Shown here one piece after another: positions 26,819 through 35,291 of a stretch of DNA of 60,359 nt. Origin of the DNA: Meridianimarinicoccus zhengii (GTDB lineage: Bacteria; Pseudomonadota; Alphaproteobacteria; Rhodobacterales; Rhodobacteraceae); NCBI RefSeq assembly GCF_003254465.1, contig NZ_QDFI01000022.1:1-60359 (forward strand), given 5' to 3'. The first letter of the stretch is position 1. Every line of letters starts with the position of its first letter. The position numbers and the translations under genes were made by a program. The notes below the pieces were generated by a model that was not told where the DNA came from, ran no database searches, and was given only the letters and a program-made list of their open reading frames with translations.

Positions 26819-26834
26819 TGAACCGAACGGTTCA
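26819..26834. promoter_or_regulatory. Perfect palindrome, candidate TetR-type operator
   Basis: TGAACCG-AA-CGGTTCA is a perfect 7-bp inverted repeat with a 2-nt centre, just upstream of the -35 of the second RND operon. Its size and symmetry fit TetR/AcrR repressors, which commonly govern RND pumps. No TetR gene is in the window, so the regulator would be encoded elsewhere. It also lies 76 bp upstream of the divergent GNAT gene. Confidence 0.55.
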
Positions 26835-26909
26835 TTTCCATGGTGCGCGGCTTGAGTTCCGGCCCTGCACAATGGCACATGCGGACGGTCAACCGAAGGG
26901 AGCCGCCCG

Positions 26910-27503
26910 ATGACCGTGACCGTTGCCCCGCTCGATCGCGCCCAGATACGCAAGCATCTCCAAGACCTTGCCGTGCTGCGGATCACCGTGTTCCGCGACT
27001 GGCCGTATCTCTACGAAGGATCGACGGAATACGAGGAACGCTACCTCGCGCCATATGCCGACAGCGCGGCGGCGCTGGTCGTCGGCGCGTGGGACGGGGA
27101 CCGGCTGGTGGGCGCGGCCACGGCCACGCCGATGGAGGACCACGCGGACGCCTTCGCGGCACCGCTCAAGGCGGCGGGGATCGCCCCGCGCGACGTTTAT
27201 TACTTCGGCGAGTCCGTACTGCTGGCAGAGTATCGGGGGCAGGGGATCGGTCACGCGTTCTTTGACGCGCGGGAGGCGAATGCACGCAAGCTGGGACGGC
27301 GTCATGCCTGTTTCTGCGGGGTCATGCGGCCCGACGATCACCCGATGCGCCCCGCCGACTACCGTCCGCTTGACCCGTTCTGGCGCAAGCGCGGCTATGC
27401 GCCCCTGCCGGGGGCCGAGGCCCGCTTCGCATGGCGCGACGTCGGCGACACGGAGGAGACGGACAAACCGATGCAGGTGTGGCTGCGCGACCTGTCGCGC
27501 TAG
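26910..27503 (+). CDS. GNAT-family N-acetyltransferase
   Basis: 197 residues. The acetyl-CoA-binding motif reads YYFGESVLLAEYRGQGIGHAFF near residues 97-118, with the R-G-Q-G-I-G core. The N-terminal HLQDLAVLRITVFRDWPYLYEG and the C-terminal FWRKRGYAPLPG match a GNAT subgroup common in proteobacteria with no known substrate. GGAG-like sequence (AAGGGAG) precedes the ATG. It stands alone on the plus strand; its TAG overlaps the TAG of the convergent ABC exporter by two bases. Confidence 0.85.
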   Translation: MTVTVAPLDRAQIRKHLQDLAVLRITVFRDWPYLYEGSTEYEERYLAPYADSAAALVVGAWDGDRLVGAATATPMEDHADAFAAPLKAAGIAPRDVYYFGESVLLAEYRGQGIGHAFFDAREANARKLGRRHACFCGVMRPDDHPMRPADYRPLDPFWRKRGYAPLPGAEARFAWRDVGDTEETDKPMQVWLRDLSR

Positions 27504-29311
27504 ACGTAGGCGCCCTTCTGGGTCGTGTACATCCCGTGGTACAGACCGCCGAGCGCCACGAGTTCCGCGTGGGTGCCGGTTTCCACCACCTTGCCCTGGT
27601 CGAGCACATAGATCCGGTCGGCGTCGGAAATGGCGGACAGCCGGTGCGCAACGATGATCGTGGTCTTGCCCTCGGACAGCCGGGCGAGGGCGCGCTTGAC
27701 CTTTTCCTCCGTCCGCTGGTCGAGCGCCGATGTCGCCTCGTCCAGCAGCAGGATCGGTGCGTTGCGCAGGAAGGCGCGCGCGATGGCGATCCGCTGCTTC
27801 TGCCCGCCCGACAGTTGCGCGCCCTTGGGACCGAGCGGCGTATCGCCCCGCGCGCGGATCAGATCCGCGATCTCGGCATCCTCGGCGGCCTGCCAGATCT
27901 CGGCCTCCGTCGCTTCGGGGCGGACATAGCGGATGTTTTCCCACAGGGATGCGTTGAAGATCACGATGTCCTGCGCCACGACCGAGAACGCAGCGCGCAG
28001 GCTTTCGATGCGGATATCGCGAATATCGGTCCCGCTGATCGTGATGGCGCCGCCCTGGATTTCGTAAAGGCGGCTGATGAGGCTGAGGATCGTGGTCTTG
28101 CCCGATCCCGTGGCGCCCACGATGGCCGTGCGTTTCTGCGCCTGAAACAACATGTCCAGCCCGTCGAACAGCGGGGAGTCGGGCGCATAGGAGAAGGTCA
28201 CGTCGCGCAGGGCGATCTCGCCCCCCGTGTCGAAGGTATCGGTGGCGCCTTCGCGGTTACGGATCTGCGGGTCGATACGGTTGAGGCTGTTGACCCCGTC
28301 CAGCAGGATCAGGCTGGCCTGCAACTGGGTAAAGAACTTGGCGAGGTTCCGCATCGGGTCGAACACCATTACCAGCCCGATCAGGAAAGTGATGATCGCC
28401 GCGCCGTCGATGTCATAGGCGGGACTGATCGCCATGTAGCCGCCGAACCCGATCACGAGCGCATAGGCAAAGGCGGACGCGATGTCGATGGCGGGCATGA
28501 CGGTGGCCTGTGCGGCCTGCAGCTTGATCTGCAATTCACGGATGCCGCGCGTGGTTTCCAGGAGCCGCTTTTCCTCGAACCGTTCCTGGTTGGAGATCTT
28601 GACCGTACGCATGCCGTTCACGGTCTCTTCGAGCGAATTCATGTACGCGGCAAGAACGTTTTCCGCCTGCCGCTGCACCATCTTGATATTGTGGGACACG
28701 TACTGGAGGATCAGGATAATGACCGGCGCCACGACGATGGCGGCGGCGAACAGCACCGGCGCCTTGTAGATCAGGTAGCCCGACACGATCACCACGGTCG
28801 TGAAATCCCGTACGGCGTTCACCGTGGCCTGCCCGACGAACTGGCTGAGGCCCTCGGCCTGGCTGACCAGTCGCAGGATAGTCTCGCCCGGGCTGGTGCG
28901 ATCGAAATAGGCCAGATCGAAGGTCATGATCCGCCGGATCAGGTCACGGCGCAGTTCCATCACCGCGCTTGCTGCCAGCCACGTGGACAGGCGCGGCACG
29001 ATATACGACGTCAGCCCGCGAATGGCGAAAAGCCCGAAGACCAGCGCGCAGACCCGGACGAGGTCGGCGACCTGCCCTTCGTCGAAGATCACCCGCAGCC
29101 CGCTTTCCGTGAGGGACAGGAACTGCTGGTAAGCGAAACCCTGCACGAGGATCAGGCCCAGCACCGCCAGCAACCACGGCGTGCGCTTCATCAGGTAGTT
29201 GTTCCAGAACCACCGGATGTTGGCGAGATCGACGTCGCTGAAGAACGGAATCCGCCTCGGCTTCTCCGGCTTGCCCGGCGACGTAGGATTGGTCTGGACC
29301 TCGTCTGTCAT
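27500..29311 (-). CDS. ABC exporter, MsbA/lipid-multidrug type (fused permease and ATPase)
   Basis: 603 residues. A six-helix membrane domain occupies about residues 1-340, with LSTWLAASAVMELRRDLIRRIM as an intracellular coupling helix region. The ATPase domain follows: Walker A VGATGSGKTT, signature LSGGQKQRIAIARAF, Walker B ILLLDEATSALD, and switch VAHRLS. It works as a homodimer in the inner membrane exporting lipids, drugs or peptides. The gene is divergent from the NAGGN operon with 167 bp between starts. Its end overlaps the convergent GNAT stop. Substrate not determinable. Confidence 0.9.
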   Translation of the reverse strand: MTDEVQTNPTSPGKPEKPRRIPFFSDVDLANIRWFWNNYLMKRTPWLLAVLGLILVQGFAYQQFLSLTESGLRVIFDEGQVADLVRVCALVFGLFAIRGLTSYIVPRLSTWLAASAVMELRRDLIRRIMTFDLAYFDRTSPGETILRLVSQAEGLSQFVGQATVNAVRDFTTVVIVSGYLIYKAPVLFAAAIVVAPVIILILQYVSHNIKMVQRQAENVLAAYMNSLEETVNGMRTVKISNQERFEEKRLLETTRGIRELQIKLQAAQATVMPAIDIASAFAYALVIGFGGYMAISPAYDIDGAAIITFLIGLVMVFDPMRNLAKFFTQLQASLILLDGVNSLNRIDPQIRNREGATDTFDTGGEIALRDVTFSYAPDSPLFDGLDMLFQAQKRTAIVGATGSGKTTILSLISRLYEIQGGAITISGTDIRDIRIESLRAAFSVVAQDIVIFNASLWENIRYVRPEATEAEIWQAAEDAEIADLIRARGDTPLGPKGAQLSGGQKQRIAIARAFLRNAPILLLDEATSALDQRTEEKVKRALARLSEGKTTIIVAHRLSAISDADRIYVLDQGKVVETGTHAELVALGGLYHGMYTTQKGAYV

Positions 29312-29413
29312 GGCCGCGTGTTTCCCACCTGCGCAGAGGTTTGTCGAGAGCGGCGCGATGCCACTACCGGGCCTGCCGCATCACGGCCACAGGCGCCGTG
29401 CCCGGCTATCCGG

Positions 29414-29442
29414 TTGTGGCACGGATGGCACGGGTCTAGGCT
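29414..29442 (+). promoter_or_regulatory. Candidate promoter for the NAGGN operon
   Basis: TTGTGG (29414-29419) and TAGGCT (29437-29442) are separated by 17 bp, 37 bases upstream of the asnO-like ATG. No obvious osmotic control element was recognised. Confidence 0.35.
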
Positions 29443-29478
29443 GCGCCTAATACGTTCGAAAACAGGAGCGCCCGGCGC

Positions 29479-31263
29479 ATGTGCGGCATTTGCGGAGAGA
29501 TCACCTTTGACGGCAGCCCGGCGCGCGCCGCCCGGATCGAGGCGATGGCCGATTGCATGGCCCCGCGCGGCCCGGACGGCGCCGGGCTGATCCTGCGCGG
29601 GCGCGTGGGCATGGGCCACCGCCGGCTCAAGATCATCGACCTCAGCGACGCCGCGGCCCAGCCCTTCACCGATACCGCGCTGGGGCTGACCATCGCGTTC
29701 AACGGCTGCATCTACAACTATCCGGAACTGCGCAAGGTCCTCGAGGAAAAGGGCCATAGCTTCGCCTCTACCGGCGATACTGAGGTGATCCTCAAGGCGT
29801 GGAAGGAATGGGGGCCGGACGCCGTGCCGAAACTGCACGGCATGTTCGCTTTTGCCATTCACGACCGCGACACGGGGCGCGTGGCGCTGGTCCGCGACCG
29901 GTTCGGGATCAAGCCACTCTACCTGACCGAAACGCCGGGGCGGCTCGCCTTCGCGTCCAGCTTGCCCGCGCTGCTGAAGGCGGGCGGCGTGGACACGTCC
30001 ATCGACCGGGTGGCGCTGCACCATTACATGACGTGGCACGCCGTGGTGCCCGCACCGCGCACGATCCTGAATGGTGTGCGCAAGCTGCCCGCCGCCACGA
30101 TCCGCATGATCGAGCCCGACGGGCGCCACCACGACACGACCTATTGGCAGCCCGATTTCACCCGCTCGCCCGAGGATGCGAACCGCTCCGCCGCCGACTG
30201 GGCCGACATGGTGCTGGAAAGCTTGCGCGTGTCCGTGCGCCGCCGCATGGTCGCCGACGTGCCGGTGGGCGTGCTGCTGTCGGGCGGGGTGGACAGTTCG
30301 CTCATCGTCGGGCTGCTGGCGGAGGAGGGGCAGAAGGACCTTGCCACCTATTCCATCGGCTTCGAGGCCGCGAATGGCGAGTCGGGGGACGAGTTCAGCT
30401 TTTCCGACATGATCGCGGATCACTACGGCACGAAGCACCACAAGATCTTCATTCCCAGCGACGAGATGCGCACGAACCTGCCGCACGCCATCGCGGCGCA
30501 ATCCGAACCCATGGTCAGCTATGACAATATCGGGTTCTTCCTGCTGTCGCGCGAGGTCTCCAAGACGATCAAGGTCGTGCAGTCGGGGCAGGGTGCGGAC
30601 GAGGTCTTCGGCGGCTATCACTGGTATCCCAAGATGCAGGCCAGCAACGACCCCGTGTCCGACTATGCCGCCGGCTTCTTCGACCGCACCCATGCGCGGC
30701 TGGCCGACCACCTGAACCCGGCGTATCACGCCGACCGGGACGAGAGCCTCGATTTCGTGCGTGCCCATTTCGACCTGCCCGGGGCAAGCGATCCTGTGGA
30801 CAAGGCGCTGCGGCTCGACACCAATGTCATGCTGGTGGACGACCCGGTCAAGCGGGTGGACAACATGACCATGGCCTGGGGCCTTGAGGCGCGGGTGCCG
30901 TTCCTCGACCACGAACTTGTGGAACTCGCCGGGCGCATCCCCGCCGAACACAAGTTGGCGCAGGGCGGCAAGGGCGTGCTGAAGGACGCCGCGCGCAAGG
31001 TCATCCCGCACGAGGTCATCGACCGCAAGAAAGGCTACTTCCCGGTGCCCGCGCTGAAATACATCGACGGCCCGTACCTGGAGATGGTGAAGGACGCGCT
31101 GACCAACGACGCGGCCCGCGACCGGGGGCTCTTCCGGCAGGACTATCTCGACACGCTGTTCGCGCGCCCGGCGGACCACATCACCCCCCTGCGCGGGTCC
31201 GAACTCTGGCAGATTGCGGTGCTGGAGATGTGGTTGCAGGCACATGGCATCGAAGGGGGCTGA
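29479..31263 (+). CDS. asnO: N-acetylglutaminylglutamine amidotransferase (asparagine-synthase-like)
   Basis: 594 residues, class II glutamine amidotransferase plus asparagine-synthase domain. Cys2 (MCGICGE) is the glutaminase nucleophile; the PP-loop reads LSGGVDSS at residues 267-274. FNGCIYNYPELR and RFGIKPLYL are typical. In the NAGGN pathway this enzyme amidates N-acetylglutaminylglutamine to the final osmoprotectant N-acetylglutaminylglutamine amide. The diagnosis rests on the trio: the next two genes are the GNAT/ATP-grasp ligase and the M42 peptidase that always accompany it. AGGAG precedes the ATG. Confidence 0.92.
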   Translation: MCGICGEITFDGSPARAARIEAMADCMAPRGPDGAGLILRGRVGMGHRRLKIIDLSDAAAQPFTDTALGLTIAFNGCIYNYPELRKVLEEKGHSFASTGDTEVILKAWKEWGPDAVPKLHGMFAFAIHDRDTGRVALVRDRFGIKPLYLTETPGRLAFASSLPALLKAGGVDTSIDRVALHHYMTWHAVVPAPRTILNGVRKLPAATIRMIEPDGRHHDTTYWQPDFTRSPEDANRSAADWADMVLESLRVSVRRRMVADVPVGVLLSGGVDSSLIVGLLAEEGQKDLATYSIGFEAANGESGDEFSFSDMIADHYGTKHHKIFIPSDEMRTNLPHAIAAQSEPMVSYDNIGFFLLSREVSKTIKVVQSGQGADEVFGGYHWYPKMQASNDPVSDYAAGFFDRTHARLADHLNPAYHADRDESLDFVRAHFDLPGASDPVDKALRLDTNVMLVDDPVKRVDNMTMAWGLEARVPFLDHELVELAGRIPAEHKLAQGGKGVLKDAARKVIPHEVIDRKKGYFPVPALKYIDGPYLEMVKDALTNDAARDRGLFRQDYLDTLFARPADHITPLRGSELWQIAVLEMWLQAHGIEGG

Positions 31264-31266
31264 GCC

Positions 31267-33051
31267 ATGTCGGAACGCCGCCCGCGCGGGGCCAACGAAT
31301 ACCGCCTGAAGAAGCTGCGCGAGGGCAGCGTGCAAGGCGCGCCCGGCCATGACGCAGCGTCCGGGTCCGAGGCCGTGGCGGATTGCGGCTGGGGCCGGGT
31401 GCTTTTCGGCCAGACCTTCGACAGCCCCGCGGCGCTGGCCGATGCGATCCGCGCCGAAGGTCCCGACCGGCGCGATGTGGCCTTCTACGTGCGCGACCCT
31501 CATCTTGTGCTGGCGACTGCCCCGCAGGAGTTGTTCCTCGATCCGTCCAACACCTATCGGCTTGACCTCGCGACTTATCGCCCGGCGGCGTCGCGGCGCA
31601 AGTCGTTCTTCATACGGCGCCTGACCAATCGCGCCGATGCCGAGGCGGTGAACACGATCTATGCGGCGCGCCACATGGTACCGGTGCCGCCCGAATTCTT
31701 CTGGTCCTCCCGCGATGCGCGCAAGCTGACCGTCTATGTCGCGGAATGCTCGGAGACCGGCAAGATCCTCGGATCCGTCATGGGGCTCGACCACGCGCTG
31801 ATCTTCGATGACCAGGAGAAGGGCTCGTCGCTCTGGGCGCTGGCGGTGGCGCCCGACGCGGTGCAGCCCGGCGTGGGGCAATCGCTGGTGCGCCGTCTGG
31901 CGGAGCAGTTCAAGGGCCGCGGGCTGGCCTACATGGACCTGTCGGTGATGCACGACAACGATCAGGCGATCCGGCTGTATGAAAAGCTGGGCTTCCGCCG
32001 CGTGCCCGTGTTCTCGGTCAAGCGCAAGAACCCGATCAACGAACCGCTCTTCACCGGCGGGCGGGGCGACGACGCGCAGCTGAATCCCTATGCGAAGATC
32101 ATCGTGGACGAGGCGCGCCGCCGCGGCATCGCCGTGGACGTGACCGATGCCGAAGCCGGGCTGTTCCGGCTGACCTATGGCGGCCGGTCGGTGGTCTGTC
32201 GGGAAAGCCTGTCGGAATTCACCTCTGCCGTCGCAATGTCGATCTGCGACGACAAGCGGCTGACCCGGCGCATTGTCGAACAGGCCGGCGTCAAGGTGCC
32301 GGCGCAGATGACCAATGGCACGGCGGAGGAGCGCGCCGCGTTCCTGTCCGAGCAGGGCAGCGTCGTGGTCAAGCCCGCGCGCGGCGAACAGGGGCAGGGC
32401 ATCGCCGTGGACCTGCGCACGCCCGAGGACGTGGAGACCGCGGTGACCGCCGCCCGCGCGGTGTGCAACGATGTGCTGCTGGAGACGTATTTCGAGGGTG
32501 AGGATCTGCGGCTGGTCGTGATCGACTATATCGTGGTCGCCGCCGCCCTGCGCCGCCCGGCCAGCATCATCGGCGACGGGCAGACGCCCATCCGCGACCT
32601 CATTGCCGCCCAGAGCCGCCGGCGCGCAGCGGCGACCGGGGGGGAAAGCCGCATCCCCATGGACGCGGAAACCGAACGCTGCCTGTCCGCGCAGGGGTAC
32701 GGGCTGGACGACATCGCCCCCGAAGGCGCGCTGATCCCGGTGCGCAAGACCGCGAACCTGCACACGGGCGGCACGATCCACGACGTGACCGGCGAAACTC
32801 ACCCGGTGCTGATCGATGCCGCCATCGCCGCCGCGAAGGCCATCGAGATCCCGGTGACCGGCATCGACCTGATGGTTAAAACGCCGCGCGAGCCGGATTA
32901 CATCTTCATCGAAGCGAACGAACGCCCCGGCCTCGCCAATCACGAACCGCAGCCGACGGCGGAACGCTTCGTCGATCTGCTGTTTCCGCTCAGCCTGCCC
33001 GCCGCCGTGCGCAAGGCCCAATCCCGCAGCCCCGCAAAAGGACCGCGATGA
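31267..33051 (+). CDS. ngg: N-acetylglutaminylglutamine synthetase (GNAT plus ATP-grasp fusion)
   Basis: 594 residues. A GNAT domain lies at about residues 115-250 (ALAVAPDAVQPGVGQSLVRRLAEQ; LYEKLGFRRVPVF), and an ATP-grasp ligase at about 280-585 (SVVVKPARGEQGQGIAVD; IFIEANERPGL). The two domains acetylate glutamine and join it to a second glutamine, giving N-acetylglutaminylglutamine. The first about 100 residues are less conserved. The start lies 3 nt past the preceding stop, and the end overlaps the peptidase gene by 4 nt. Confidence 0.92.
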   Translation: MSERRPRGANEYRLKKLREGSVQGAPGHDAASGSEAVADCGWGRVLFGQTFDSPAALADAIRAEGPDRRDVAFYVRDPHLVLATAPQELFLDPSNTYRLDLATYRPAASRRKSFFIRRLTNRADAEAVNTIYAARHMVPVPPEFFWSSRDARKLTVYVAECSETGKILGSVMGLDHALIFDDQEKGSSLWALAVAPDAVQPGVGQSLVRRLAEQFKGRGLAYMDLSVMHDNDQAIRLYEKLGFRRVPVFSVKRKNPINEPLFTGGRGDDAQLNPYAKIIVDEARRRGIAVDVTDAEAGLFRLTYGGRSVVCRESLSEFTSAVAMSICDDKRLTRRIVEQAGVKVPAQMTNGTAEERAAFLSEQGSVVVKPARGEQGQGIAVDLRTPEDVETAVTAARAVCNDVLLETYFEGEDLRLVVIDYIVVAAALRRPASIIGDGQTPIRDLIAAQSRRRAAATGGESRIPMDAETERCLSAQGYGLDDIAPEGALIPVRKTANLHTGGTIHDVTGETHPVLIDAAIAAAKAIEIPVTGIDLMVKTPREPDYIFIEANERPGLANHEPQPTAERFVDLLFPLSLPAAVRKAQSRSPAKGPR

Positions 33052-34229
33052 ACCGCCTTGATATCGATATCGACTACCTGCTGGACCAGTTGCGCGCGCT
33101 GCTCGCCATTCCCAGCCCCACGGGCTTCACTGACACGATCGTGCGCCATGTCTGCGCCGAACTGGACCATCTGGGCCTCGACTACGACCTGACCCGGCGC
33201 GGGGCGATCCGCGCGCTGCTGCCCGGGACGCAGAAGGCCGGGGCGCGGGCCATCGTGAGCCATGTGGACACGCTCGGCGCGCAGGTGAAATCGGTCAAGT
33301 CCAACGGGCGGCTGGAACTGGTGCCCGTGGGCACATGGTCCGCGCGCTTCGCCGAAGGTGCGCGCACGACGATCTTCACCGACCGTGGCACCTATCGCGG
33401 CACGATCCTGCCGATGCGCGCGTCGGGCCATACCTATGGCGACGGGGTGGATGACCTGCCGGTGGGTTGGGACCATGTGGAGCTGCGGGTGGACGCATAC
33501 ACGACCCACGCCGCGATGACCGACCGGCTGGGAATCGAGGTTGGCGATATCGTCGCCGTCGATCCGCAGCCCGAATTCCTCGACAACGGGTTCATCGTGT
33601 CCCGGCATCTCGACAACAAGGCGGGCGTGGCGGTGATGCTGGCCGCGCTGAAGGCGATGAAGGCCGCATCCGAACCGCCCGTGGACATCTTCTGGCTCTT
33701 CACCATCGCCGAGGAGGTGGGTCACGGGGCCGCGTCCGTCGTGTTGCCCGACATCGCGTCGATGGTGGCGGTGGACAACGGCACCTCGGCTCCCGGCCAG
33801 AACTCGGCCGAATTCGGCGTCACCGTGGCCATGGCCGACCAGACCGGTCCTTTCGATTATCACCTGACCCGAAAGCTCGTGCAGCTGTGCCGCGAGAACG
33901 ATATTCGCGTGCAGAAGGACGTTTTCCGGTATTATCGATCCGACAGCGCGTCGGCGGTAGAGGCGGGGGCGGATGTGCGCACGGCGCTGGCGACCTTCGG
34001 GGTGGATGCGAGCCACGGCTATGAACGCATCCACATGCACGCGCTGCGGTCGCTGGCGGAACTGCTGACCTGCTATGGGCTGTCCGAGGTCGAGATCCCC
34101 CGCGACAGCGCGGCCATCGGCCCGCTGGAAGGTTTCACCCGCCAGCCGGACGAGGATGTTCTGGCCGAGCAGGCCCTTACCCCGCGAACCGAGATCGGAC
34201 AGGCCGTCCGCGCGCCCCGGCGGGACTGA
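33048..34229 (+). CDS. NAGGN-system M42-family metallopeptidase
   Basis: 393 residues. Co-catalytic metal residues are in place: SHVD, DGVDD, SRHLDNKAG, the acid/base pair in IAEEVGHG, and the late His of YERIHMHAL. This M42 (aminopeptidase) subgroup always sits third in NAGGN operons. Its role is not settled; turnover of the dipeptide on return to low osmolarity is the favoured idea. The start overlaps the synthetase stop (ATGA). A hairpin at 34325-34345 ends the transcript. Confidence 0.9.
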   Translation: MNRLDIDIDYLLDQLRALLAIPSPTGFTDTIVRHVCAELDHLGLDYDLTRRGAIRALLPGTQKAGARAIVSHVDTLGAQVKSVKSNGRLELVPVGTWSARFAEGARTTIFTDRGTYRGTILPMRASGHTYGDGVDDLPVGWDHVELRVDAYTTHAAMTDRLGIEVGDIVAVDPQPEFLDNGFIVSRHLDNKAGVAVMLAALKAMKAASEPPVDIFWLFTIAEEVGHGAASVVLPDIASMVAVDNGTSAPGQNSAEFGVTVAMADQTGPFDYHLTRKLVQLCRENDIRVQKDVFRYYRSDSASAVEAGADVRTALATFGVDASHGYERIHMHALRSLAELLTCYGLSEVEIPRDSAAIGPLEGFTRQPDEDVLAEQALTPRTEIGQAVRAPRRD

Positions 34230-34324
34230 CGCGTTCCAACGCGTCCGTGGAAGTGCCGGGCTGCGGGATTGGCACCCGAAAGAGTGCCGGTCACGCGGCG
34301 CCACAGAACATTCCACTCCTCGAC

Positions 34325-34345
34325 GCGCCGGGCCTGACCCGGCGC
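34325..34345. terminator. Hairpin between convergent genes
   Basis: GCGCCGGG-CCTGA-CCCGGCGC is a perfect 8-bp stem with a 5-nt loop, between the M42 stop and the VPLPA-CTERM protein stop. There is no clear U-run on either side, so it may act in both directions or need Rho. Confidence 0.5.
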
Positions 34346-34366
34346 CTCGCCCTCCGCGCTGCGCCG

Positions 34367-35101
34367 TCAGGCGCGGCGCCGCCGGAACAGCGCCAGTGCT
34401 GCGATACCACCCGCAAGCAGCGCCACGGCGGGTGGCAGCGGCACTGACGACGGTGTCTGTGCCGCACCCCTGCTCAGCCCGATCCCGGCATCGTCGATGG
34501 AAAACCCGTCATTGAGCTTGCTGTGGCGCAAGTGCAGCGTCAGCGTGTCCACGGCCGTCCCGAAACTGAGCATCACCATGTCCACGGCGCCATTGCGCTG
34601 CCTGCTGATCGTGGACCCGACCTGCTGCCCATCGGCCAGGATCGTGAAGCTCGCGCCGCTGTCGGCGATGTCCGAGACGGTGAAGAACAGACGGTCGAAC
34701 ATGCCAAGGCCCGCGATCGTCCAGCTCAACCCGTAGGTGTCGTTGCTGTCCAGGTAGCTGTCGCCGCCCGCCGTGGTGTTGGAACGGCCATAGACATTGC
34801 GGTCGCGCAGGAACACACCGTTGCCCGTGTTCCCGGCGGTGCCCTTGACCGTGCCGCCGCTGCCCGTGGCCCCCAGCGTGTCGAAGACCCCGACGGCGGT
34901 GGCCAGCCCGCCGAACACTTCGCCCATGGCGAAGGATTCGAAATCCTCGACCACGGCATTGTGCAGCCCGCTCACATGCGCGTCGAACGCTGGGCGGTCA
35001 TACGCGCTGGCCGTCACGGCGGGCATGGTCGCCGCCGTCGCGGCACCGCTGCCCAGTACCAATGCCACGTACAGCACCGCATTCCTGACAAGACCCTGCA
35101 T
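34367..35101 (-). CDS. VPLPA-CTERM sorted exported protein
   Basis: 244 residues. A signal peptide (VLYVALVLGSGAATAATM) is followed by a beta-rich body with Gly/Asp/Asn-rich loops, and a C-terminal sorting tail of VPLPP, a hydrophobic helix and RRRRA. This is the VPLPA-CTERM form recognised by exosortase/archaeosortase-type enzymes, common in Rhodobacterales exopolysaccharide makers. The body includes FETVSDIADSGASFTILADG-like sequence (key part SDIADSGASF), reminiscent of PEP-CTERM carbohydrate-binding modules. Surface anchoring or release is expected. GGAG precedes the ATG at 35099-35101. No exosortase gene is in the window. Confidence 0.85.
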   Translation of the reverse strand: MQGLVRNAVLYVALVLGSGAATAATMPAVTASAYDRPAFDAHVSGLHNAVVEDFESFAMGEVFGGLATAVGVFDTLGATGSGGTVKGTAGNTGNGVFLRDRNVYGRSNTTAGGDSYLDSNDTYGLSWTIAGLGMFDRLFFTVSDIADSGASFTILADGQQVGSTISRQRNGAVDMVMLSFGTAVDTLTLHLRHSKLNDGFSIDDAGIGLSRGAAQTPSSVPLPPAVALLAGGIAALALFRRRRA

Positions 35102-35291
35102 CGGAAATACTCCGTTCCCACTGGTGACGCGAACCGCTTGCCGCCCTTGCCCGGACATGCACGCCAAGCGGGTATACCGCAGGCGCCCCGCCTTGCCGCG
35201 CGTATTCTCGTGGCAGGGTAAAGCAGACCTTTCGGCCTTGCCTTGGCGCCGCGCAGTTGATTTGAGCGGCAAGAGCCTTGGGGACCCCGTG

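Noticed and set aside
29308-33021. Minus-strand open frame of over 1200 codons opposite the NAGGN genes
   Set aside because: Antisense to two well-supported enzymes; low-complexity His/Arg/Gly composition and no recognisable motif.
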